Origin: Druceiella hillmani
Lineage: Eukaryota > Arthropoda > Insecta > Lepidoptera > Hepialidae
Reading direction: 5' to 3'
DNA: 64,000 nucleotides
Assembly: GCA_039881145.1 (NCBI GenBank)
Contig: JAYKKI010000023.1
Coordinates: 2,509,501 to 2,573,500, forward strand
Shown here: positions 12,710 through 23,220 of the stretch, piece after piece
Numbering within the stretch: position 1 is the first letter of the stretch
Layout of the letters: every line of letters starts with the position of its first letter
Position numbers and translations under genes: made by a program
Notes under the pieces: generated by a model
Told to the model about the DNA's origin: nothing
Seen by the model: only the letters and a program-made list of their open reading frames with translations
Database searches by the model: none

Positions 12710-12985
12710 ACAGCTAAATGAAACTACGTGATGTAGTATTATTTCTAATTTATTCAAATTCTTTACTTCGACTTAGGTTTCGTTGTATTACAACATCTTC
12801 AGGTGGACAATCAGCAAAGATCTTTGCTAATCATCTTTGTTAATTGCCCATCCGGAGACGTTGTCATACAACGAAACCTAGGTTGTAGTAAAGAATTTAA
12901 ACAAAGCAGAAATAATACTACATCACGTAGTTTCATTTCGTTGTGAATAATGAATTTCTACAAATTTAACGCCAAATATATTTAA
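12710..12985 (+). mobile_element. Foldback element copy 1
   Basis: The left arm runs from CTAAATGAAACTACGTGATG to GTTGTATTACAACATCTTCA and GGTGGAC; the right arm is its diverged reverse complement ending at CTACATCACGTAGTTTCATT. The centre holds the perfect palindrome AGCAAAGATCTTTGCT. After the right arm comes the outer tail GTGAATAATGAATTTCTAC and ACGCCAAATATATT, found on one side only. No transposase is encoded. Other copies are at 37233, 54880, 58523, 59609 and 62655. This is the most diverged of the full-length copies. Confidence 0.85.
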
Positions 12986-12989
12986 GGGC

Positions 12990-13500
12990 GATTAAGATTA
13001 AAAGCATGTTTGAGAATATTATTTACGCAAGTTCAATCTCAATACGAATTCTTCACAAATTTTAACGCCGTCAGTGCTGATGGCGCTTAAGTATCTTAGG
13101 TAAGGTATTTTGTAATCATCCCTAGAAAATTAGTTTTCATGTCAAAATACTCAACATTTTTTGAAGTTTTGAAGATTCATCGAAAGAGAAAAACAATTAT
13201 GATAAGTTTAGACCACAGACATAAACTCCAGACATAAATTTATAAAATGGGAGTAGAAAAATTATGGGCAAGAAAAATAACTAAAAAGATTTACATTTCC
13301 CTGATACCTCTTTGATTACGCCCGGAATATAAAGGAATATCGGCTGATATGCACATTATGAATATGCACATTCCATAAAAATCTACTCAACCCTTTTTTT
13401 ATTATAATTTTTTTATATTATACTTCGTTGGATCGAAAAAATGCCTAAAGAGGACATGAAAGACAAAAGCCTTTCGTATCTCAACCCTCTGGATACCTTC
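12990..13500. other. AT-rich non-coding DNA
   Basis: No gene recognised. ATATGCACATT occurs twice in direct orientation at about 13348-13374. Confidence 0.5.
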
Positions 13501-13860
13501 CGGGCGTAGATAGACTGCAATTTTCCTATAAACATTTATAAATAGATATCGCGCTACGTGCCATTGACTGTTCAGCGTCATCCGTTTAAGTGTAATGGAA
13601 AAGCAAGAAAAATGAATCTAAGCGACGTTCGCCGTCCCGAAACCGGTCGCGGGCCTACGTTCAAATACGTTTCCGCCTTAACGTCTCCCGTGCCGATTAA
13701 TTTCGCCCGCGTCCCGCACCCCGCCCCGTTCCGATATTGAACGTTTGCAATATTATGCGGGCCGATCGAGATTATACCGTTCCTTCTTTTCGTGCGATAT
13801 GGTGTGGTCACATTGTAGTCGGATTCGTGTTCTGTATAATTCGCAAAATCGACACTCCGA
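13500..13860. other. GC-rich island 3
   Basis: CpG-rich block with CGTCCCGCACCCCGCCCCG, then an AT core GCAATATTATGCGGGCCGAT. Open frames on both strands here begin at alternative codons or are only 60-77 codons and overlap each other, as expected for GC-rich non-coding DNA. A conserved regulatory role is inferred from texture only. Confidence 0.4.
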
Positions 13861-13869
13861 ATGGTGCAA

Positions 13870-16370
13870 GGTCCAATGACCTTGTGGGTTATGTCAATTT
13901 TTTTTAAGTTTTAAAGTCATTGCACGAGAAAAAAAATTAAAATAAGAACAAATCATATACATAAACTCTCTCTCCTTATAAGAAAAGAGTTAATGAAAAG
14001 TTATTAGTAATAATAATAAATAAAATTTATCCTTTGTCGTCATTTTAATTAGTTAAAATGGTAAAAGGGGCAATATCCTGCTGGTCATTTTAGACCTTTT
14101 ATTAACCGCCATCTTTAAAAAATGAGATCCTAGAAATTACTCGAGGGATCGCTTATTTTCTAAGTATTTTACTATGAAGAAAAGTGTATTAATAGACATA
14201 TGCATAACTGTATTTTGTCATTATCGTTAAAATGGTATCAATTAGAGTATTATGTGAAATATTAATACGTGATTAGTTTCTCATGTCAGTTTTGAATTTA
14301 TATTGTTTTCGAAAACAAAACATGAGTAGTACCTTTTCTGATGTTTCTATATGCTAGAAGCACGATCATTGCAATTAATTCATAATTTAAATTTCAGCTA
14401 TTGATTTTCACCAGTCTTAATTTGTTGGTTGAGAAATTTCACGAGAAACCAGATACTGACGGTATACGTACAAAGTTAATTGAATTTGTTAGTACCGAAG
14501 TTTCGAAAGGTTAAGTTTCGATCTCATATTATAGGAAAGAAGAGCTTGGCATTTATTTAACTAGAGCTTCATTATAAATTTCTTGTAAGGTATTTGATAT
14601 TCATTATATATAATTTTACTTATAATATTTTTTATTTGGAAGTCTTTATTTATGTCTTAACTTTGCCTTCAAATTACTGGTAATTATTTATTATTCCACA
14701 TAAACAAATTTTTCAATTGTTGAACGCCGAAAAAAAATAATTAAAATAAAATTAGTCTAATAGTTTATTTATGAGTTAAGTCTTAAATTCAAAAAACACG
14801 TTTAAATAGTGGAATTTTGAGAGCACATGATAAATGGAGCGAAATAGTGGGTAGCTTAGTGGCGTGTTTGTACGTTGAGAGTTATTACCGCGGCGCAATA
14901 TTAGAGCACTAAATTAATTAAATAAGTTTAGTCCTCGGACCAGATAACATTAAAATTATCAGTTAAATCTTCGCTAGATTGTAATGTTTCAATGTAAGGA
15001 GAAAGGGAATGAGCCTTTCTCTGAGGTATCTTCCGAAAGTTGGAACCCCCGCAAGATAACTCTTATACTACAATAACATGTAGATGCATTACGGTACTTT
15101 CTGAACCCTAGCTGTTGCATATTCCACTTAGGGATACTGTTGGTAATCAAAGTTTTCCCTAATCCTCTTAGGAAAAGGCAATTCGCTTTGATACTGAAAA
15201 CAACAATGATTAGACACTATTGATAGATAAACAAAACGGTAGCTGACACCTGTCGATCCGTTCATTTAGTAAAGTGATTTTTTTTTTAATTTAATCATGT
15301 GGGGCATAGCAAAAGACATGAAGCAAAGTTTCTGAATAATTTTGTATATTTTGAGGAGAAAGTGATAGTTTCAACCACTTTTTTTTATGACATTCTAATC
15401 CTATTCATTGACAAGCTAGTTTTAATGACAATTTCGATATTTTCTTTAAATTTTCTTTAGGTCCATAACATCACTTACAGTTTAAACCACCGACAGAGTT
15501 TTAACGGCAATTTTTTTGTCTTCATTTCGTAAGGGCAATGACGTTTAACTTCGTCGAAAGTTTAAACTGTGGATTATTATTACTAGTGGGACTGGATGGT
15601 TTACACCCCGTTCATGGATTAACCGCGGCAATATGACCACTCAACTATCAGCTGTTTACGTTTTTGTTATTCTAGCAAACTATCATTCAGTACTTATATT
15701 ATTTAAAAGAATTTTAGAAGTTAGTTGTTAATAAGTTGAATTATTAAAAAAAGTTACATTTTAATCAGTAGGTTTACATTAATATTTGATCTTCAATAAA
15801 ATGGGATTCTAATGAAGTAATTTCATTATTGTTGAATGGTCTTAACAATCATTTAGAGCGCGAAATAATTTTTTTAACTTTTAGAATTACCAAGACCTAA
15901 TAGCAGGTTAATTTCCACGTCATTTAAAAAAAAATTACACTATCTTTTGTAATCCCGACATTATAAAATTGAAGTAGATATATTTGTAAATAAGACGCTT
16001 TAGTAAATGAAACAATCACAGATTTCTCACAATTTTGACATGTAGTTGCTACATTTTCATATAACAAAATATTTATTCAATAAAAATCTTCAGTGTAGGT
16101 TACCAATAAAATTAAACTAATTTTAGTTAAACAGAGATGATTGTAATATCAAAATGGCCATTTGGACCTAATGAATAGTTAATTTTAAAGCGGAGATTTT
16201 CATCGACAAGAATGTTTTCTTGTCAATTTTCCTGGCCATTTCTTAAACATGTCACAAACATAGAGAATATCTCCAATAAGATTATCTGGAAAACTTTTCT
16301 CCAATAAGATTAACTAGAAAATTTATTTATAAAATTTTAAGAGATGACTAACACAGTGATAACATGACCG
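13870..16370. other. AT-rich non-coding DNA
   Basis: About 2.5 kb without gene, RNA or repeat that I can recognise. A 28-bp direct repeat containing CTCCAATAAGATTA lies at 16267-16325. Confidence 0.5.
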
Positions 16371-16377
16371 AGATATT

Positions 16378-16790
16378 TGCTTGGCGTCTCGCAACTTGTA
16401 TGTTAGTGTGACTCGACCGTTATGTTTCGTTTTCAACGACACGACGTCGAGGCGATATCGTGCCGCGACTCGTCGCTAATGACATTCGATGTATTGTGCG
16501 AGCGCCCTTATTGAAACTTAAGCCGTACTTGCTGAAATTTATTAAAATTGTGTTTCTTTTTTTTGTGCGCCCGTGTTCGAGGTCTGGAGCTGTTTTGGGC
16601 CAATGTCGTAGGCGTTTTTAAGATCGGTATCGCTACGATTGCTTCGGCAGTTGCGAGCGAGCGCGAGATTCGGCGTAGAGGTTGGGGCGAATTTGGAAGC
16701 TTTTGGGACCATTATGGATCGGGAAATGTGTGCGCTCGTAATACGTGTGATGGTTTTTCGGAATGTTTAACTGGTTTGAGCGATCTTTCG
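16378..16790. other. GC-rich island 4
   Basis: CpG-rich block with CGACACGACGTCGAGGCG and GAGCGAGCGCGAGATTCGG. A 114-codon stop-free + frame (16548-16892) crosses it but starts at TTG, ends in a poly-T-encoded Phe run and has no known domain, so it is not called as a gene. It could include a 5' untranslated exon; nothing proves that. Confidence 0.35.
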
Positions 16791-16981
16791 TTTTTTTTCT
16801 TCTTTGTTTTGTTTTTCTTTATTTATTTGCTTTGGTTAATGGGTAGGTTTGCAGATGCTGTTTCTATGTTTTTTTTGTTGAGCAGTCGATAGTATTTAAT
16901 AAATTTTTTTTTAGTTTTGCACCGAATGATAATTTCAGCCCAATCACGTTATTTAAGTCTGGTTTGTGATTGTTTAATTGA

Positions 16982-17150
16982 TATTAAATAATAAAAAACT
17001 GTACAAACGTGAAACAAAACTTTATGTGACAATTGCTGAACAATAATAAAATAATTCTTATTATTATATCTAATTTGTTTGCCTTCAGCAATTGTCACAT
17101 GAAAATATGCTACTCGCTTGTACAGTTTCTTTTTTATTAATAAATACTTG
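16982..17150. mobile_element. MITE-like hairpin element
   Basis: Outer arms AAAACTGTACAA (about 16993) and TTGTACAGTTTC (about 17119) face each other; inner arms ATGTGACAATTGCTGAA (17024-17040) and its exact reverse complement (17084-17100) do too; and AATAATAA / TTATTATT close the loop. The whole 165 bp can fold on itself. It fits a miniature inverted-repeat element better than a microRNA precursor because the arms extend well beyond a usual precursor. Confidence 0.65.
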
Positions 17151-17159
17151 GCCCTAAAA

Positions 17160-17640
17160 CCATTCTGAAATCGTTACTACCCAACACTAAATTCGTTGCT
17201 TTACAAACGCTTTCATGATGCACGTGCAATTTGTATTATATGTTAGCAATGTACATTATATGTTAACAAGTAATAATGCAATTTTACTTGTAGTTTATGA
17301 AATAAACAATCTATCGATTCCTCAAATAAACACCTTATATTTTCTAGGACAAAAACGTAATTTATTTATTTATTTACATACAGTTATGGAAATATTATAG
17401 TAATCATACATCTATACGTTTCAATAACGATAGTAAGACAGTTGATAAACGCAATAATATTACAAAACACATGAATGACACACTTTAAGAAGTTTATTCT
17501 CACTTATCACAAACGTATTACCCTTTAGCGCAACCGCAATCAGGCGGTTGAGAAGTATGATAAGTACGTATGGTAAGTATATAAAAATAATGCTACTAAA
17601 AGTTATAACTTAACGAACTAACTGTAATTTCTAAAACTAT
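17160..17640. other. AT-rich non-coding DNA
   Basis: Nothing recognised. Confidence 0.5.
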
Positions 17641-17648
17641 CTTTTTTA

Positions 17649-17880
17649 GGTTTACCCAACTCGAAAGGAAAAACGGAATCCTTATAAGATCACTCACGTG
17701 TCTATCCGTCTGTCTGTTACAGCCGTTTTTTTTCGGAAATGGCTTAATTTAGAAACTTGAAATTTGGCATAGTAGTAACACATATTAACCAGACATACCT
17801 CAAGGACTAACACTAAAAAATATTTATATGACAATTTCAGACTCTGAAAGGTTGTTAAAATATATATACTGAATAGCACT
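17649..17880 (+). mobile_element. GGTTCCGT-family repeat, fragment
   Basis: AAGGAAAAACGGAATCCTTA is followed by ATCACTCACGTGTCTATCCG, TCTGTCTGTTACAGCCG and TTGAAATTTGGCATAGTAG, the order typical of this dispersed family. The opening and closing ends are degraded or missing. Confidence 0.6.
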
Positions 17881-17899
17881 CACAAACTAAATGCCAGGT

Positions 17900-19180
17900 G
17901 GCTTGTATGGCGGAAAAAAACCTAGTATGGCAGGAAAAAACAAAAAATTAAGAAAACAAAAATGTATATCGCACCTTCCCAATGAAACTTATCTAATTAC
18001 AAAGTGAGAAACTGACTTAATGTAATATAAAGACCTAGAAGGTCATTCTCGGTAAATTGTGCATTAAAAAATAGTAATCAGTATGAAAGTCTTGGTATCG
18101 TAAAAGTCTTGGTAGCACTAAATATTAAAACTTTGAACCCTTTTTCTCCAAAGTTATAACTTTTGAGTTGAGTCATTCTTATTTTGAGAGTGTGATATAT
18201 TTGAATAACAGACACAAATTTCTATCATAATTGTTCTTTTCGCGTATCTTTTTTTTCATATATTTTAATGCTGTCGATAGAAACGCAGCTTAAATGATCA
18301 TCTACTGTCATTCGGAATATGGGGATATCGTGCTCCAAGTGCTTCAAACGATGAATTCTTGATCCAAAATTTTAAATTAGAAAAATTTTACTAAAATTTT
18401 CATATATAAATCAAGGAGCTTAGTAATACGTGTCCACCGAAACAATTCAATCATTTCACGTGAAAATTTCATACTTGTACTAAGTGGGAAATCGTGCATA
18501 GCTTTAAATATGCGGCCAAAACGTTTCCTTTTCGTGAAAGCTTGTTCAAGCTTTACTAATCAATTATGACAAAGAATAAAATAGCAGAAACTTGAATCAC
18601 ACTTAGGGATGGCGTAAAAGCGGGTGCCACAAAGGTTTAACGAGCGGGTCCAAATTGAGTCACCAAATATGGCTAGAGTCGAGTGTGATTATTGTGAAAC
18701 TTTATCGGCGCAGCACACACCTGGAACTGTCATTGCTCACTATCTGATGCGGCGACACTTTAGTAAAGGAGCTCGTTCCACTTAACCTTTAATCGGTAGC
18801 ATAATTTTTTCATTTTTATGTTTTGTCACATGGGGTCTGCATTACTCGATGACCAATAAATTGGATTAATATATTTTACTTATTGTAATATTTTTAAAAA
18901 TTTTACGATACAATTTTGATATATATTAAAATAAATAAAATATCTTAAAACTTTAAAAATAAAAAGGTAAAGCCAAAAACACTTTCAAGTACGGGTAGAA
19001 CTTACAGTACGCTTATACTTTTAGATACTTATAATCGTTTAAGGGTGAAACTACGTGCGGATATTAATTTTTGTCAATGTCAATATTTAACCGCTATATC
19101 TTTCACTCCTCACTATGTATGGATTTAAACAAAAAAATTGAGTACTTAATTTAAACTCCCTAAAATTTTAATACAATTGT
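17900..19180. other. AT-rich non-coding DNA
   Basis: No gene. A weak inverted pair, AAGGTTTAACGAGC (18635 region) against GCTCGTTCCACTTAACCTT (18770 region), brackets about 150 bp of mixed composition and could be an old element. Confidence 0.4.
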
Positions 19181-19189
19181 ATTAGCGGA

Positions 19190-19330
19190 TTAATAAGATC
19201 TATCACTATACCAAATTTCAAGTTTCATCTTTAAGGGGTTTCTTAGAAAAGCGGTTGTAACAGAAAGATATGCGAGTGACTATATAAGGGCTCCGTTTTT
19301 CTTTTTGTGGTGTGGAACTCTGAAAAAGGT
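19190..19330 (-). mobile_element. GGTTCCGT-family repeat, fragment
   Basis: Read on the minus strand it gives AACGGAGCCCTTATATAG, CACTCGCATATCTTTCTG, TTACAACCGCTTTTC and GAAACTTGAAATTTGG, matching the same block order as the copy at 17649. Confidence 0.55.
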
Positions 19331-19959
19331 AAGTTATTCATTTATTTTTCAAAATTCGCAGCATTTTAAGTATTTTGTTTTTAATAATACTTTGCGCTAT
19401 AGGCAGAAATCAAAAGTTAACATCGAGCGCGGTTGTACTTGGACAAATGATCGCATGGCAATAACTTGTGACCTAATTTAAAATAATGTCACCAGCGCGA
19501 TGGGAGAATTCTTAGCATATTATTTTAATTTTAAATAGAAATTGTATTTAGTTCAATCGTAAAACTGAGTTTCGCTGCATATCATTAAAATGTTTCTCAA
19601 ACCCTTCTCCATTAATATCAAAAATCTTAATTTCATTTCTATCTTTTTATATCCAATCCTGTTTCATTTTAGTGATGAAATAAAATAATTATAACTTATA
19701 GTTATAAATATCAATCAGAAAAATATAATTTTCTTTTTCGATTAGTGAAATTTACTAAAGTACTAAAGTGCGAGGAAAACTGAAAACCCCTTCGGAGCTC
19801 TTCTTGCTAAATTGTAACCTTTCCTTTCATGACAATTATTGGCACCAATGAGTGACTCACTCTGTGCGAAGATAACAAGAAATATAGATATTTAAAACAA
19901 CCCTCCATACTTGTCATTGCGAAGAGAACTTTTCAGGTGCTTAGGGTCATATTGACCCC

Positions 19960-20250
19960 ACGCGTCTAATTAAATGTTAACGTGCTAAGTTGGATTACGG
20001 TCGAAGTTGGGTCGTTCGTAGAAGGCGGCAGGGCTCGGCGGGCGGTTGATTAGGATTTGCCGGGGGGTGGAATTATTGAGTTGTTTTGTGGAAACGCGTT
20101 ACCGGTTTACGGTGGACGGCGGCAGCGAACGGGTTTATAGTTTTTGCGAGCAGCAATTTCCTGCTTTGGGGAATTCGCTATCTTAGTTGATGGTCGTTCG
20201 TGTTCGGCGCTTGTTGGTGATGCGAAGGTATTAGGTTTTTAAGTGTTTCT
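19960..20250. other. GC-rich island 5
   Basis: GGCGGCAGGGCTCGGCGGGC and GGTGGACGGCGGCAGCG runs separated by TTGATTAGGATTTGCC. No convincing coding frame. Regulatory role inferred by analogy with the other islands. Confidence 0.4.
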
Positions 20251-20259
20251 CAGGTGATA

Positions 20260-20820
20260 CGATTATTGAGCTGGTTGGAATTGAATTTGGCAAAATTTCG
20301 CCTTTGAGGCATTTAGACATCGGATAGAATGTAGTTTATTTTTATTGTTGTAAATTTTTTTTTATATCGTAAGAAGGTTGGCATAACTAAATTGTACATA
20401 AAAGTGATCAAAGATGTTTACTAGAGAAAAAATAACAATGTACATTTTTAAAAAAATTAATCCATACGGAAGTTGGACGTTAGCCACGATTAAAGGAGTT
20501 CTTCACAGGGACGTACACGAGTATATAGATGGTTCATTAAAAGCACACTAGTGTAGTTCATTAAATGAAACATTAGTGTTAAATAAAATATTTTGCACTA
20601 TTAAATAAGGAATGGGAAAAAACTGAACTTTGAGAAACCAAAAATTTATTTCCTGAACTTTAATTTTTGGTTTTGACAGCAATGTGTCAACCAAAAAGTT
20701 TAACTGAAATATACTACCGATGCCTTCAAAAGAATTCATTTTCAGCTATTATATAAATTTTATATGACTGACTCCAATTTTTACAGTTACATGCATCGTT
20801 TTTGCATAACAGATTAGTAG
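20260..20820. other. AT-rich non-coding DNA
   Basis: Contains the small palindrome TTCATTAAATGAA near 20558. Nothing else recognised. Confidence 0.5.
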
Positions 20821-20823
20821 AAG

Positions 20824-21535
20824 GATCAGGTAAGTCGACTTATTTAAGTTAGTTTTTACTGCATAAACATCAACTCTACTAATATCTTTCACCAGCAGGA
20901 TAGAAACATTAAGGAGTATATCGAATAATAACGCGATTTAGGTACAGACTTCGATATTAATATCATATCTGTAAACATTATAAGATGAAGGTACTTTCTG
21001 AAGATACTGAACCAATTTATTCATAGAACTAATCGGAACGTATTTATAGGGCATCGTTGATTAGGTAAGTCGACTTATTTAATTTAGTTTTTACTACATA
21101 AACATCAACTCTACTTATATCTTTCACCAGCAGGATAGAAACATTAGGGAGTATATCGAATAATAACGCGATTTAGGTATAGACTTCGATATTAATATCA
21201 TATCTGTAAACATTATAATATGACGGTTCTTTCTGAAGATACTGAACCAATTTATTCATAGAACTAATCGGAACGTATTTATACAGCATCGTTGATCAGG
21301 TAAGTCGACTTATTTAAGTTAGTTTTCACTGCATAAACATCAACTCTACTTATGTCTTTCACCAGCAGGATAGAAACATTAGTATGTATATTGAATAATA
21401 ATACTATTTAGGTACAGACATCGATATTAATATCATGTCTGTAAACATTATAATGCGAATGAACTTTCTGAAGATACTGAATTTGTTAATAGAACAATTT
21501 ATTAATAGAACTAATTGGAAAGTATTTATACAGAA
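20824..21535 (+). repeat. 235-bp tandem repeat, three copies, each opening with a splice-donor match
   Basis: AGGTAAGTCGACTTATTTAA-type starts occur at 20828, 21063 and 21298, spaced exactly 235 bp. Each copy continues with CATAAACATCAACTCTACT, CACCAGCAGGATAGAAACAT and ATTAATATCAT.TCTGTAAAC. Substitutions and short indels give perhaps 5-10 percent divergence. AG|GTAAGT is the strongest donor consensus and is retained in all three copies. No coding frame spans the array. Confidence 0.9.
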
Positions 21536-21751
21536 TCGGTTTATTTATCATAACACATCGCAGGCTCAAATCAGTTGTTTATAGCAGCCGTTGCAACTTG
21601 CAAGAATTTTCTGAAGAAAAAATGGTTTGTGGAAAACGTACGCTTCGTGTTAATTCCAGAAGTGCAAAAACCACGCGTAATTTCAACATATTAAATAAAT
21701 CGTAATTATTTAGAAACGATTCCTTGTTTTTAACGTTTACACTATGGCGCT

Positions 21752-21870
21752 GACGCTAAGAGATAGAAACAATACAACATGTCCCGAGTGTGAGGGAAAT
21801 GAATATCGTATGTAAGTTTCGTACTGATGCTAAGAGATAGAAACAATACAACATGTCCGTAAATATGTCC
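21752..21870 (+). repeat. Short direct repeat with GCTAAGAGATAGAAAC
   Basis: GCTAAGAGATAGAAACAATA and ACAACATGTCC occur twice about 78 bp apart (21753 and 21831 regions), leading into the hairpin at 21872. Confidence 0.7.
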
Positions 21871-21871
21871 G

Positions 21872-21925
21872 TATACGTATATGTACGAAACTTACATGTC
21901 CGTAAGTTTCGTACATATACGTATA
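21872..21925. repeat. Perfect 24-bp inverted repeat
   Basis: The left arm (21872-21895, containing ATGTACGAAACTTAC) and right arm (21902-21925, containing GTAAGTTTCGTACAT) are exact reverse complements with the loop ATGTCC. A third partial copy of GTAAGTTTCGTAC lies upstream at 21814, so the palindrome probably arose by copying of a nearby segment in inverted orientation. Confidence 0.93.
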
Positions 21926-21984
21926 TATGTTGTAGTGTGAATGACGGCGGTTTGTATGTTGCGGGGCGTATATACATCATTTAA

Positions 21985-22290
21985 ATCAAGGATCGGTGCA
22001 CGTAGTTTTATTTTAGAGGTATCTTACCTGGGTTAGGTAATTTGTTTAAATCGTTTCTTTTATATCTTTTTACCAAAAATATGGTGATAAAAATAAATTT
22101 CGTCGCAGATTCGTTTTCTCACATTTACTATTCGATTATCACTTAACATAGTTTTAATTTGTTTCTAAGATTTAAGCGGCTTATATCTGTAAAGAAAATT
22201 CCATAAACAAATTTTAATTGAGTTTTTACTATTAATTAAAAATTTCTTATTGTGATTAATTAACTGTATTAAGTTAATCGTATCGCCTTT
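21985..22290. other. AT-rich non-coding DNA
   Basis: Nothing recognised. Confidence 0.5.
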
Positions 22291-22297
22291 GTTTTAT

Positions 22298-22913
22298 TTG
22301 TCTCGTTTAGTTTCATGGACAATATTTATCGATTTTGACACTGTCAGATTTGGTTTTTGATTTTTATTATTAAAAGATCTAAATTATGATAGAAAACTAC
22401 ATAAAACTACATAAAACTAATTCACGTTAAGTAGTTCACTACTCAATAAACCAGTACGCCATACGTTGATACCGCACGTAACGCAAGAGGATTGTCGCGT
22501 GCGGTGCACTTGTCTCGTTTAGTTTGATGGACAATATTTATAGATTTTGACACTGTCAGATTTGGTTTTTGATTTTTATTAATAAAATATCTAAATTATG
22601 ATAGAAAACTACATAAAACTAATTCGCGTTAAATAGTTCACAATCCAATAAACCAGTACGCCGTACGTTGATACTGCACGTAACGCAAGAGGGTTGTCGC
22701 GTGCGGTGCACTTGTCTCGTTTAGTTTGATGGACAATATTTATAGATTTTGACACTGTCAGATTTGGTTTTATTTATTTATGTTATTAAAATATCTAAAT
22801 TATCATAGAAAACTACATAAAACTAATTCGCGTTAAATAGTTCACAACCCAATAAACCAGTACGCCGTACGTTGATACCGCGTGTAACGCAGGAGGGTTG
22901 CCGCGTGCGGTGC
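22298..22913 (+). repeat. 202-212-bp tandem repeat, three copies
   Basis: TCTCGTTTAGTTT.ATGGACA begins at 22301, 22513 and 22715. Copies share TTTGACACTGTCAGATTTGG, AAACTACATAAAACTAATTC, CCAGTACGCC.TACGTTGAT and end with CGCGTGCGGTGC. Copy 1 carries an extra ACTACATAAA duplication, which explains the 10-bp difference. CCGCACG and CGTGCGG near the unit ends are inverted. The last copy runs into GC island 6. Confidence 0.9.
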
Positions 22914-23220
22914 GGGTGTTCGGAATTTTACCGTATAATGTAATACGACCGATGAGTTTTGAGATGCCGCCTCTTCCGTTCAGGCGATATATCTTTTGTT
23001 GTTTGTTTGTCGGCAATATATTTTATTGCCCGCCCGTAACTGTCCCGTTTTACGGCGCAGCCGCTCGCGATTGTCCCATCTTTAACGGTCGACAGTCGTA
23101 CAGCAGCAGGTGTTGGGTCGGGGGCGCCGGCGGCGTCGCTTTGTAATCGACAAAGTGGCTCGTACGTTCGGAGCGAACGGGGGCTGAATTTTGGGAAATC
23201 TATCTATATAGAAGGCGAAA
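22880..23220. other. GC-rich island 6
   Basis: Includes GGCGCAGCCGCTCGCGATTG and GTCGGGGGCGCCGGCGGCG. Overlapping stop-free frames on both strands (67-82 codons) show no domain and are best read as GC-composition artefacts. It touches the 205-bp array, so its left part has been triplicated. Confidence 0.4.

Noticed and set aside
16548..16892. 114-codon stop-free + frame
   Set aside because: It starts at TTG, ends in a Phe run from poly-T and shows no domain; GC-island composition explains the lack of stops.
17024..17100. microRNA precursor
   Set aside because: The stem extends beyond precursor size in nested arms and the sequence matches no microRNA I know; a MITE fits better.
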